Assembly (NCBI RefSeq): GCF_018623035.1
Contig: NZ_CP076023.1
Coordinates: forward strand, 2,790,001 to 2,854,000
DNA: 64,000 bases
Direction of reading: 5' to 3'
DNA from: Cellulomonas dongxiuzhuiae
GTDB lineage: Bacteria; Actinomycetota; Actinomycetes; Actinomycetales; Cellulomonadaceae
The first letter of the stretch is position 1. Each line of letters begins with the position of its first letter. The position numbers and the translations under genes were made by a program. The notes beneath the pieces were generated by a model, which worked only from the letters and a program-made list of their open reading frames with translations, ran no database searches and was not told the DNA's origin. This document shows positions 50,481 through 59,504 of the stretch, one piece after another.

Positions 50481-51875
50481 ATGGACACGCAGACTCCCTC
50501 CGGCGCAGACGCCGGCACGTCCGGGCACACGCCCGGCACGGGGCCCGGGCCCCTCCCGGGTCCCACGCCCCCGCCCGCACCGCACGCCTTCTGGGCCGGT
50601 GTGCGGCGCACGGGGCTGTACCGCTCCGACGACCGCTGGGTCGGCGGCGTCGCCGGCGGCCTGGCCGAGCGCGTCGGCGTCGACCCGCTCCTCGTGCGGG
50701 GACTCCTCGCCGTCACGTTCCTGGTCGGCGGGCTCGGCCTCGTGCTCTACGGCATCGCCTGGGCGCTGCTGCCCGACGCCCGGGACAACCGCATCCTCCT
50801 CGAGCGCCTCGGGGCGGGCGACGCGAACGGCGCGCTCCTGGGCGCGCTGGCGTTCGTCGTCGTCGGCCTCGCGCGGGGCGACGGCTGGTGGTGGTTCTGG
50901 GACGGCGGCAGCGCGCTGGGCGGCGTGCTGTGGCTCGCCTGCGTGGCCGGGATCGTCGCGCTCGTGGTGACCGCCGTGCAGCGCCGCGACCGGGGCACGT
51001 GGCCCCCGCCCCCGGGCTGGGCACCCCCGGGTGCCGGCCCTACGGCGCCCGCGAGCACGACGGCGCCGGGTGCGTGGGCACAGGCGCCGACGGCTCCGCT
51101 GCCGACGAGCGCGCCGGCACCGGCCGCGGGTCCCGCCGCACCGCCGCCGTACGCGTACGCCGTCCCGTACGGCAGCGCATCGGTCCCGCCGGCTCCGCCC
51201 GCACCCCCGCGCCCGCCGCGGCGCAGCGCGGACGGCGCGACCATCGGCGCCGTCGTCGGCCTCAGCGTCGTCGCGCTCGGCGTGCTCCTGCTGGCCGAAC
51301 GGGCGGGCGTCTACGACGGCCCGTTGGCGCTCACGGCCGGTGGCATCGCCCTGACGCTGGCGGGCCTGGGCATCGTGACGCTCGGGCTCCGCGGCCGCAG
51401 CAGCGGGTTCGTCGGGTTCCTGGCCGTCGTCGGTGCGCTGGTCTGGGTCCCGGCCGCGCTGGTGCACCAGACCGACTGGGTGGACGACGTGCGGGGCGGG
51501 GAGGGCCAGGCGCGGGACGTCGTGGTCACGAGCCGCGACGACGCCGCCGCCGGGTTCGACCTGGGCGCCGGCAGGTCCCGCATCGACCTCACGGGCGTCC
51601 CGATCGACGACGACGTGCTGCGGGTCCCGATCTCGATCGGCGCCGGGTCGCTCACGGTCGTCGTGCCGCAGGAGGCGGCCGTCGCGGCCAACGTCACGGC
51701 CGGCGTCGGCTCCGTGAGCTTCGAGGTCGACGACGACCGGCACGAGCAGAGCGGTGTCGGCCTGGGCGAACTGAGGTACCAGGACGACGCCGCCGCCGCC
51801 GGCTCGCCCGACCTCGTGCTCGACATCAGCTCGGGCGTCGGCGAGGTCCGCATCATCGAGGAGGTCGCACCGTGA
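50481..51875 (+). CDS. PspC-domain membrane protein with C-terminal adhesin-like (LiaF-type) domain
   Basis: 464 residues. A Pro-rich start leads to a PspC domain (YRSDDRWVGGVAGGLAERVGVDP, about 48-105), several helices, a Pro/Ala/Tyr-rich spacer, two more helices, and an external beta-rich domain (SRIDLTGVPIDDDVLRVPISIGAGSLTVVVP, DLVLDISSGVGEVRI) of the DUF2154/LiaF class. Divergent from the PspC kinase operon, it is the natural partner or target of that system, probably in cell-envelope stress. The stop overlaps the next gene by 4 bp. Confidence 0.82.
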   Translation: MDTQTPSGADAGTSGHTPGTGPGPLPGPTPPPAPHAFWAGVRRTGLYRSDDRWVGGVAGGLAERVGVDPLLVRGLLAVTFLVGGLGLVLYGIAWALLPDARDNRILLERLGAGDANGALLGALAFVVVGLARGDGWWWFWDGGSALGGVLWLACVAGIVALVVTAVQRRDRGTWPPPPGWAPPGAGPTAPASTTAPGAWAQAPTAPLPTSAPAPAAGPAAPPPYAYAVPYGSASVPPAPPAPPRPPRRSADGATIGAVVGLSVVALGVLLLAERAGVYDGPLALTAGGIALTLAGLGIVTLGLRGRSSGFVGFLAVVGALVWVPAALVHQTDWVDDVRGGEGQARDVVVTSRDDAAAGFDLGAGRSRIDLTGVPIDDDVLRVPISIGAGSLTVVVPQEAAVAANVTAGVGSVSFEVDDDRHEQSGVGLGELRYQDDAAAAGSPDLVLDISSGVGEVRIIEEVAP

Positions 51876-52243
51876 GCACCGACGACAGCACGCAGGACGA
51901 CAGCACCCTGCACGACAGCACGCAGGACGACAGCACCCCGCACGACAGCACGCAGGACGACAGCACCCCGCACGACACCGCCCGGTACGACGCCCTCCCG
52001 CACGACGCCCCGACGCCGGCGGCGGACGCGACCGCGTCCCCGCCGCGCGCCGGGATCAGGGTCGGGACCGTGGTGTGGGGCCTGATCGTGGCCCTCGTCG
52101 GCGTGGGCGTCCTGCTCGTCGCCGCCGGGTACACGATCGACGTGCAGCTCGCCGCGATCGTGCTGCTCATCGCCGGCGGCCTCGGCCTGATCCTCGGGCC
52201 GCTGCTGCAGGGCCTGCGCCGCAGCCGCACCGGCGGCCCGTGA
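51872..52243 (+). CDS. Small membrane protein with Asp/Ser/Thr repeat tail
   Basis: 123 residues. The first 50 are built from DDSTxHDSTQ repeats (acidic, histidine-containing), then a Pro-rich bridge and two helices (GTVVWGLIVALVGVGVLLVAAGY; LAAIVLLIAGGLGLILGPLLQ). GTG start overlaps the PspC stop (GTGA), so it belongs to that operon. The membrane part resembles the short proteins paired with PspC/LiaF members; the repeats are likely variable. Function unknown. Confidence 0.75.
   Translation: MSTDDSTQDDSTLHDSTQDDSTPHDSTQDDSTPHDTARYDALPHDAPTPAADATASPPRAGIRVGTVVWGLIVALVGVGVLLVAAGYTIDVQLAAIVLLIAGGLGLILGPLLQGLRRSRTGGP
51881..51985 (+). repeat. 30-bp in-frame tandem repeat
   Basis: Near-identical 30-bp units begin at 51896, 51926 and 51956, each starting GACGACAGCACCC, preceded by a half-unit at 51881. 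The unit encodes DDST(L/P)HDSTQ. Being a multiple of three, copy-number change would not break the frame. Confidence 0.85.
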
Positions 52244-52246
52244 GCC

Positions 52247-52275
52247 CGTCGCCCCGTCGGAGGGACGGGGCGACG
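52247..52275 (+). terminator. First terminator of the PspC operon
   Basis: CGTCGCCCCGTC and GACGGGGCGACG form a perfect 12-bp stem with a 5-nt loop, 3 nt past the stop of the repeat protein. Confidence 0.7.
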
Positions 52276-52323
52276 CACGACCGAGGGCCGGTACCCGTGA
52301 CGGGTACCGGCCCTCGGTCGTGC
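52275..52323. terminator. Second, 23-bp perfect terminator stem
   Basis: A perfect 23-bp inverted repeat starting GCACGACCGAGGGCC around a TGA loop lies between the PspC operon and the convergent small membrane protein gene. It is the longest perfect stem in the window and probably acts in both directions. Confidence 0.75.
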
Positions 52324-52370
52324 TCCGTGCGGTCCGTTCACCGGACCGCGGGTCGACCCGAGCGGGTGGC

Positions 52371-52844
52371 TCAGACGGTCTGGGCGACGGGGGCGGCGCC
52401 GATCGGCGTCTCCAGCCGCACGGCGATGCGGCGCAGGGCCTCACCGGTGACGATGAAGACGACGCCGAGGCCGAAGACGAGGAGACCGACGCCGAAGGCG
52501 ACGACCGAGGTGAACAGCGAGGCCCGCAGGAACGACCCGTTCATGACGGTCGCGCGGACCGGGTCCTCCTTGTCGAGCTCGGCGTACGTCTTGCCGCCCG
52601 ACGAGTCGAGCGCGTGCTTGTTGATGATGTCGGCCTGCGCCCACGCCTCCCACGGCGTGTCGACGACCGCGCCGCCGAACGCCGCAGCGTCGTCGGAGAC
52701 GGTGATCTGCTCGGCGCGCAGGTTGCTGGACACCGCGATCCAGGTGCCGGCCCCTGCAACCGCGAAGATGGCGCCGAAGACGAGGACGATGGTCGCCAGC
52801 ACCTTGATGTGGGCCGGCTTGGTCTGGACTGCTGCGTTCGACAT
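52371..52844 (-). CDS. Small two-helix membrane protein, paralog of 17270-17731
   Basis: 157 residues. Helix one (VLATIVLVFGAIFAVAGAGTW), an external loop with ITVSDDAAAFGGAVVDTPWEAWAQADII and GGKTYAELDKEDPVRATV, then helix two (FTSVVAFGVGLLVFGLGVVFIV). The loop motifs ITVSDxA, WAQAxxI, TxAELxxxDP and SFLRASL are the same as in the 17270 gene, so the two are clear paralogs. Often labelled LigA in databases, which the sequence does not support. ATG behind GGGGAG. Its leader holds a hairpin and two palindromes. Confidence 0.75.
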   Translation of the reverse strand: MSNAAVQTKPAHIKVLATIVLVFGAIFAVAGAGTWIAVSSNLRAEQITVSDDAAAFGGAVVDTPWEAWAQADIINKHALDSSGGKTYAELDKEDPVRATVMNGSFLRASLFTSVVAFGVGLLVFGLGVVFIVTGEALRRIAVRLETPIGAAPVAQTV

Positions 52845-52870
52845 CTCGATCTCCCCGATCGGTTAGGACT

Positions 52871-52892
52871 GACCTCCGCAAGACCGGAGGTC
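52871..52892 (-). promoter_or_regulatory. Leader hairpin of the small membrane protein gene
   Basis: GACCTCCG and CGGAGGTC form a perfect 8-bp stem around CAAGAC, 27 bp before the start codon. It could affect translation or be an operator. Confidence 0.4.
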
Positions 52893-52899
52893 CGGCCCG

Positions 52900-52916
52900 G
52901 TGAGCGATGTGCTCAC
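52900..52916. promoter_or_regulatory. GTGAGC dyad
   Basis: GTGAGC and GCTCAC are separated by GATGT. The spacing is not that of a CRP site. It lies 56 bp before the small membrane protein start. Confidence 0.35.
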
Positions 52917-52982
52917 GTGAACAGCGTCGCCGCAGGTCGAGCCTACGGAGTGGGACCCTGGTCCCGTCGGCGTACAGCGCCC

Positions 52983-52998
52983 TCACCCGTACGGGTGA
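52983..52998. promoter_or_regulatory. 16-bp perfect palindrome
   Basis: TCACCCGTACGGGTGA, 139 bp upstream of the small membrane protein gene and 125 bp from the glycosyltransferase stop. It looks like a protein-binding site in an otherwise empty 278-bp gap. Confidence 0.45.
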
Positions 52999-53079
52999 AT
53001 CAACCACGGTACCCCGGACCAAGGGCCCGGTACCGGACCCCTTCCTGCGGCGGCGCCCAGGGTGTGCAGCGCGGCCCCG

Positions 53080-53095
53080 GGCGGGTGCACCCGCC
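53080..53095 (-). terminator. Possible terminator of the glycosyltransferase gene
   Basis: GGCGGG-TGCA-CCCGCC is a 16-bp palindrome 28 nt past the stop. The stem is short. Confidence 0.35.
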
Positions 53096-53122
53096 GTCGG
53101 CAGGCGCTCGGCCGCGTGCGGC

Positions 53123-54268
53123 TCAGCGGACGACGAGGGTGCGCGCCCGCGCGTACTGCGCGTCGGCGGCGGCCAGCACGTGCGCCCAGTCGAACGGGGG
53201 CGGCACCGCGGCCGCGTGCCGCCGCAGCCGGGCCAGCAGGTCCCGGTCGGCCGCGAGGCGCACGATCGCGTCGGACATCTCGGCGTCGTCGGCCACGAGG
53301 TAGCCGTCGACGCCGTCGGTGACGAACTCCCCGACGCCGGTACCGGCGTGCGCGAGCACCGCCAGCCCGGCGGTGCGCGCCTCCAGCGCCGCGATGCCGA
53401 ACGCCTCGAGCCGGGCCGATGCCAGGAAGACGTCGGCGTCGGCGTAGGCCGCCCGCACGGCGTCGCGCGGGAGGCGTCCTCGCAGGTCGACGACGTCGCG
53501 CAGGCCGGCCGACGCGACGCGCGCGCGCACGGCGTCGCGCGCCGGTCCGTCGCCGACGAGCGTCAGACGCAGCGCCCCCGCGGGCAGCCGCGCCGCCGCG
53601 GCGGCGACGACGTCGACCAGGGGGACGGCGCGCTTGCGCGGCGCCAGGCGCATCGTGGCGACCAGGTGCAGGGGCGCCTGCGGCGTCCCGGACGTCCAGG
53701 ACGCCGCCGCGCCGGGTGGCGGGGCCCACGCCGCGACGTCGATCCCGTTGGGCACGACGTCGACGCGCGTGCCGAACAGGTCGCGCACGCGCGTCGCCGC
53801 GGCACCGCTCACGGCGCTGAGCGCGGCGGGCACGTGCCGCCAGCGCGTGCGGCGCACGACCTGCCGCCCGACGCCCAGCGTGCCGTCGAGCATGCAGTGC
53901 CAGGTGATCGCCGTCGGCAGGTGCAGCGCGGTCGCGACGCGCACGCCGTCGAACGCGAACGGCGACAGGACGCCCGCGTGCACGTGCACCGCATCGGGCC
54001 GCACGTCGCGGAGCGCCGAGCGCAGCAGCCGCGGACCCGCCACCGGGTTGACGGGCAGGTCGAACGGCAGCCGTGCGCCGACCCGGTGCACGTGGACGCC
54101 GCCCTCGACGTCCACCACGCCCCCCCGCTCACCGCCCTCGCCGAGCGTGGCCGTCAGGACGTGGACCTCGTGCCCCGCGGCGACCTGGTGCCGGGCGAGG
54201 TCGCCGACCTGCGTCTCGATCCCGCCCGTGCGGGGCGCGAAGCAGTCGGAGACGTGGACGATCCGCAT
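53123..54268 (-). CDS. Glycosyltransferase family 4 protein
   Basis: 381 residues, GT-B fold. N-terminal acceptor half: RIVHVSDCFAPRTGGIETQVGDLA, HVHAGVLSPFAF and ITWHCMLDGTLG; C-terminal sugar-nucleotide half: VPNGIDVAAW, TMRLAPRKRAVPLVDVV and the E-x7-E motif in EAFGIAALEART. It should move a hexose from a nucleotide donor to a lipid or glycan at the cell envelope. The donor and acceptor are not predictable. Start ATG precedes RIVHVSD; DUF3817 lies 17 bp ahead on the same strand. Confidence 0.9.
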   Translation of the reverse strand: MRIVHVSDCFAPRTGGIETQVGDLARHQVAAGHEVHVLTATLGEGGERGGVVDVEGGVHVHRVGARLPFDLPVNPVAGPRLLRSALRDVRPDAVHVHAGVLSPFAFDGVRVATALHLPTAITWHCMLDGTLGVGRQVVRRTRWRHVPAALSAVSGAAATRVRDLFGTRVDVVPNGIDVAAWAPPPGAAASWTSGTPQAPLHLVATMRLAPRKRAVPLVDVVAAAAARLPAGALRLTLVGDGPARDAVRARVASAGLRDVVDLRGRLPRDAVRAAYADADVFLASARLEAFGIAALEARTAGLAVLAHAGTGVGEFVTDGVDGYLVADDAEMSDAIVRLAADRDLLARLRRHAAAVPPPFDWAHVLAAADAQYARARTLVVR

Positions 54269-54285
54269 GCGCCCGGCGCCCGGCG

Positions 54286-54732
54286 TCAGGCCGAGGTCCG
54301 GGCGGCCGCGGCGATGCGCGTGTCCGCGTCGGCGTGCACGCGGCGCTCCAGGACGAACGACATCACGGGGACGACACCCGCGGCGGCCATCGTGACGAGG
54401 CGCCCCAGCGGCCAGCGCAGCGTCGACCACAGCTGGAAGACGGTCGCGAGGTACAGCACGTAGATCCACCCGTGGGCGTAGGCGATCCACGCGCCGAGGA
54501 CGGGACGCAGCTCACCCTCGGCGTCGTACCCGCCCGCGTGCAGGACGTACTTGAGCACCATCTCGACCGTGAGCAGGAGCAGCATCACCCCGGTGATCCA
54601 CGCCATCACGCGGTAGCGCGTCAGTGCCCCGCGGGCGGTGCGCACCCACGCGGCCGCGTCGGGCGCCGGGGAGGCCCCGGTCGGGGTGCCGGGCGAGGCC
54701 CCCGTGGGGGCGCTGGTCGGTTCGTTGCTCAC
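54286..54732 (-). CDS. DUF3817 family membrane protein
   Basis: 148 residues. A Pro/Thr/Gly-rich start, then hydrophobic helices with the family signature VMAWITGVMLLLLTVEMVLKY, AWIAYAHGWIYVLYLATVFQLW and GRLVTMAAAGVVPVMSFVLERRVH. The AHGWIYVLYL and VPVMSFVLERRV blocks are characteristic of DUF3817. In actinobacteria this gene often neighbours guaA, as here. GTG start. Function unknown. Confidence 0.88.
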   Translation of the reverse strand: MSNEPTSAPTGASPGTPTGASPAPDAAAWVRTARGALTRYRVMAWITGVMLLLLTVEMVLKYVLHAGGYDAEGELRPVLGAWIAYAHGWIYVLYLATVFQLWSTLRWPLGRLVTMAAAGVVPVMSFVLERRVHADADTRIAAAARTSA

Positions 54733-54778
54733 GCTCGTCCTCTCGTCGTCCGTCGATTGTCGCTCACCGCGGCACGCG

Positions 54779-55213
54779 TCAGCGGGCGGCGAGGACCGCC
54801 ATGGCGAACCACAGGGCCAGGCCCGCCAGCATCGCGCCCATGAGCAGCAGCAGCACGCCGCCCATGCTCGACGCGGCGGAGGCCGCCGCCAGGCGGACAT
54901 CGCGCGGGTCGCGCGCGTCCGCCCACACCGTGATCCGGTCGCCCGGACGCGCCGTCCGGCCGTCGGCGGTCGTGACCGGCATCCCCTCGACCCGCGTCGC
55001 CCGCACCCAGCCCCCGGGCACCGGGTGGTCGAACGTGACGCGCGTCGGCCGGACGTGGGACGTCCGCTCGACGACGACCGCCTCGAGCGGGATCCGCGTG
55101 CGCGGCGTCCGCGCGCCGCGCCGCAGCAGCGCACCCCCACCGAGACCCAGGCCGACGCCGGCCAGGAACAGCACGCACGCGAACGTCAGCGGCACCACGG
55201 TCGCGACCGTCAC
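54779..55213 (-). CDS. DUF3592-like membrane protein
   Basis: 144 residues: an N-terminal helix (VVPLTFACVLFLAGVGLGLGG), an external or cytosolic beta domain with EAVVVERTSH, VRPTRVTFDHPVPGGWVRAT and GDRITVWADARDPRDVRLA, and a C-terminal helix pair (GGVLLLLMGAMLAGLALWFAM). The middle domain and PGDRITVWAD resemble DUF3592. Follows guaA by 13 bp on the same strand. Role unknown. Confidence 0.7.
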   Translation of the reverse strand: MTVATVVPLTFACVLFLAGVGLGLGGGALLRRGARTPRTRIPLEAVVVERTSHVRPTRVTFDHPVPGGWVRATRVEGMPVTTADGRTARPGDRITVWADARDPRDVRLAAASAASSMGGVLLLLMGAMLAGLALWFAMAVLAAR

Positions 55214-55222
55214 GCGGCCGCC

Positions 55223-56828
<1,606 letters not shown>

Positions 56829-56835
56829 GCGTCCC

Positions 56836-56841
56836 AGCCTA
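56836..56841 (-). promoter_or_regulatory. -10 hexamer of guaA
   Basis: TAGGCT reads leftward with a 7-nt spacer to the GTG at 56828. It overlaps the stop codon of the preceding gene. Confidence 0.45.
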
Positions 56842-57258
56842 GTCCGCGTCGGAGGGGGGTCCGTGGCCCGTCCGCGAGCGCAGGACGAGCACCGTGACCA
56901 CCGCCACGACGAGCACCGCGAGCGCCTGCACGACGGCGTCGAGCGCGCGATCGCCCGCCGGCGGGCCGCCGTGCTGCGCCGCGAGGACGGTCCCCCACCA
57001 CGTGATGGCGGCCGCTGCGATCGCCGCCGGGCCCGCGACCAGCACACCCGCCCACGGGCGCGCACCACGACCGGCACGCGCCACCAGCGGCGCGAGGACG
57101 CCCGCGAGCAGCGGCGGGACCACCGTCAGCCACCCCATCGGTGGGAGCGCGCGCGTGGCGGCGGCAACCGCCCCGACGAGGACACCGCCCCCGACGAGGA
57201 CGACGACGTAGGCGACGACACCGAGGGACGCACCGAGCACGACGCGGCGGCGCGTCAT
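56839..57258 (-). CDS. Small four-helix membrane protein, unknown
   Basis: 139 residues with hydrophobic helices [67 protein letters not shown] and [21 protein letters not shown]. No recognised family. ATG sits behind a GGGGGCGG stretch. It ends 10 bp before the guaA start, so guaA may be reached by read-through as well as by its own promoter. Confidence 0.65.
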   Translation of the reverse strand: MTRRRVVLGASLGVVAYVVVLVGGGVLVGAVAAATRALPPMGWLTVVPPLLAGVLAPLVARAGRGARPWAGVLVAGPAAIAAAAITWWGTVLAAQHGGPPAGDRALDAVVQALAVLVVAVVTVLVLRSRTGHGPPSDAD

Positions 57259-57340
57259 GCCGCCCCCACGGGGACCGTGACGCCGTGCGCGGCGGTGACG
57301 GCCACGCCGGGCCCCCGGTGGCGGGGGCCGGGCGCGGTCC

Positions 57341-57934
57341 TCATCCCTCGACGCGGACGGACCGCAGCACCTCGTCGGCCGTCGACCCGTCGAGCTCACC
57401 GGCGGCCGCCTCCGCCGAGACCGCGACGATCCGCGTCCCGTCGGCGTCGCGCGTCGTCACCATCGTCACGTCGCGCTCGTCACCCTCGAGGTCCAGCGTG
57501 CCGCGCAGCACGTGCGCGAGCCCGAAGCCCTCCCACGACGCGGTGGTCGTGCTCTCCTCGGCGAACGCGCCCGACCCGACGACCTGCGCACGCGCGGCCT
57601 GCGCCGACGCCGCGACGGCCGCGTCGTCGACGTCCTCGTCGGTCACCGTGAGCACGACCATCGCGCGCTCGGCACCGTCCTCGACGAGCGTGATCTGGCG
57701 CGTGGTCTCGGACAGCTCGCGCTCGACCGCCTCGACGCCCTGCGGGACCAGGAGCGAGACGCCGTCGAACGACGTCCGCTCGGCGCCCGCGAGCTCCGCG
57801 ACGGGCTCGATCACCTCGTCCCCCTGCGGCGCGGCCGCCGTCGGCGTGGTGTCACCCCCGCCCGAGCCGCAGCCCACGAGCAGGAGCCCCGCCACGACCG
57901 CGGCACCGGCCAGCCGGCCCCGCCTCCTCGTCAT
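57341..57934 (-). CDS. Lipoprotein of the pilus-like module
   Basis: 197 residues. Signal with Arg-rich start and lipobox LLLVGC at about residue 22, then an acidic beta/alpha domain (GVSLLVPQGVEAVERELSETT, EDGAERAMVVLTVTDEDVDDAA, GFGLAHVLRGTLDLEGDERDV). No known family. Its ATG overlaps the stop of the large Flp-leader protein (ATGA), so both are translated together and probably act together. It would be anchored on the outer face of the membrane. Confidence 0.75.
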   Translation of the reverse strand: MTRRRGRLAGAAVVAGLLLVGCGSGGGDTTPTAAAPQGDEVIEPVAELAGAERTSFDGVSLLVPQGVEAVERELSETTRQITLVEDGAERAMVVLTVTDEDVDDAAVAASAQAARAQVVGSGAFAEESTTTASWEGFGLAHVLRGTLDLEGDERDVTMVTTRDADGTRIVAVSAEAAAGELDGSTADEVLRSVRVEG

Positions 57935-59325
57935 GCTGCGCACGCCGCCCAGTCCTTCCATCCGCTGCTCCCCAGGTAGAACGCGTCGGTGCTCTTCGAC
58001 GACGACGTCGACGCGCCGAGCTCGAAGCCTAGGCCACCGATCGCGGGCGCCTTGAGCGACAGCGCGGCGTCGACGAGGTTCTGGTTGCTCACGTCCAGCA
58101 GCTGGGCCGTGATGTCACCGCTGCGGCGTGCCTCCATGAGGATCGCCGGGATCGCGACCTGCGGGCTCACGGCGCCGCCGGTGGCCACCGACATGACGCC
58201 CAGCCCACCGAGCGCCGCGAGCACCTGCGAGCGGTTGGCGTCCGTGACGTCGAACGACGCCGACATCTGCACGCCCTTGCCGCCCGACCCGTCGAGCGGG
58301 AAGCCGGCCAGCTGCGTGAGCGCCATGGCACCCTCGGCCGTGGCCGCGCCGTCGAACGACACCCCGGTGACATTGCCGGACTTGTCGACGGTCGTGGAGA
58401 CGACCATCTCGATGCCCGCGCTGCCCCCGGCGCCCTGGCCCCAGTTGCCGTCCGAGGAGGACAGGCCGAGCTGCACGGCCGCCTCCGCGTCCAGCGTGAC
58501 CCGGTTGTAGACGGTCACGTCCTGCGTCTTGTGGTCGACCTCGAAGCCCATGGCGTTGCTGATGTCCACGGAACCCGAGCCGCCCGCGAGGATGCCCCCG
58601 GCCGACGCGCTCGCGTTGCCCGAGACGCCGCCCTCGTAGTAGGTCGAGTTGGGGCTGCTCGGCGGCTTGTAGTCGTAGCCGGTGACCTTGTCGATGAGCC
58701 ACCCGCCGACGTCGACGCCGATCCCGATGGCCGGGTTGCTCGAGCCGAGGACGCCCTTGGCGCCGGACTTCACGAGCTCGCGGTGCACGTGGTTGACGAA
58801 GTCGTCGACGTCGCCCTTGCTGTCGAAGTCGTACTGCAGGCCCACGCCGGCGAACAGCCCCGCGGAGACGGACGCCGACAGCTCCAGGGAGCCGCCGTAG
58901 TCGCCGATCTGCAGACCGCCCTTGGCCTCGCCGGCCGAGAGCACGGCGTCGATGCCGCCCTCGCCGCTGACGGTGACCCGGTACGTGCCGTCGCTCATCT
59001 TCTCGACGACCATCGTGCCCTCGGTGCCGAGGTCGATGAACGCGATCGAGACCTTGCCGTTCACCTGCTCGGTGTCGGTGCGGACGGTGCAGGCGTCCTC
59101 CGGGATGCGGTCGCCGTCGGCGTCGACGGGGCCGGACGGGCCGCCGCAGGTGGAGCCGAACGCCTCGCACAGCCGCGCGGCGATCACCTGGCCGACCGGT
59201 GTGGCACCGACGACGATCGAGCTGATGATCGCGATCACCACCAGGACCACGCCGAGGTACTCGACGGTGGCTGCACCGTCATCCCCCGACGCGCCGCGGA
59301 CGACCCGCGATCTCCATCTCGACAT
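57931..59325 (-). CDS. Large surface protein with Flp-type prepilin leader
   Basis: 464 residues. The N-terminus has the class III prepilin pattern: a short basic leader, then G|AATVEY followed by a hydrophobic stretch (LGVVLVVIAIISSIVVGA), matching the Flp cleavage rule G-x4-E-Y. Flp pilins are about 50-80 residues. Here about 420 more follow: a Cys-containing Asp-rich link (VDADGDRIPEDAC) and a long beta-rich, Gly/Ser-rich region (GGSLELSASVSAGLFAGVGLQYDF, and more). It ends in WKDWAACAA. A pilus-tip adhesin or minor pilin would fit. No recognised domain name. Confidence 0.75.
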   Translation of the reverse strand: MSRWRSRVVRGASGDDGAATVEYLGVVLVVIAIISSIVVGATPVGQVIAARLCEAFGSTCGGPSGPVDADGDRIPEDACTVRTDTEQVNGKVSIAFIDLGTEGTMVVEKMSDGTYRVTVSGEGGIDAVLSAGEAKGGLQIGDYGGSLELSASVSAGLFAGVGLQYDFDSKGDVDDFVNHVHRELVKSGAKGVLGSSNPAIGIGVDVGGWLIDKVTGYDYKPPSSPNSTYYEGGVSGNASASAGGILAGGSGSVDISNAMGFEVDHKTQDVTVYNRVTLDAEAAVQLGLSSSDGNWGQGAGGSAGIEMVVSTTVDKSGNVTGVSFDGAATAEGAMALTQLAGFPLDGSGGKGVQMSASFDVTDANRSQVLAALGGLGVMSVATGGAVSPQVAIPAILMEARRSGDITAQLLDVSNQNLVDAALSLKAPAIGGLGFELGASTSSSKSTDAFYLGSSGWKDWAACAA

Positions 59326-59460
59326 GTCCCCACCTCCGTACGATCGACCTGGACGTCACGCTAGGGCTCGCCCGCACGTGGGGGCGTGGGCCCGTGAACC
59401 TTGTCCGGACCTGCACCGGCAACCGGGTGAGGCCCTGGGGCCTACCGGCCCCGTCCCGAG

Positions 59461-59498
59461 CCGGACCGCCGTCACCCGCACGGGCGACGGCCGTCCGG
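59461..59498 (-). terminator. Terminator after the TadG-like gene
   Basis: An 18-nt imperfect stem (16 of 18 paired) with arms from 59461 and 59481 around CA begins 7 nt past the stop of the TadG-like gene. It would separate the large Flp-leader protein from the genes upstream of it. Confidence 0.6.
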
Positions 59499-59504
59499 GT
59501 GGGG

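Noticed and set aside
52275..52323. The 23-bp inverted repeat as the end of an insertion sequence or an attachment site
   Set aside because: The arms are separated by only 3 nt, there is no transposase or integrase, and the location between convergent genes fits a terminator.
52900..52916. GTGAGC/GCTCAC as a CRP site
   Set aside because: The spacing between half-sites is longer than the TGTGA-N6-TCACA pattern, so it is listed only as a dyad of unknown use.
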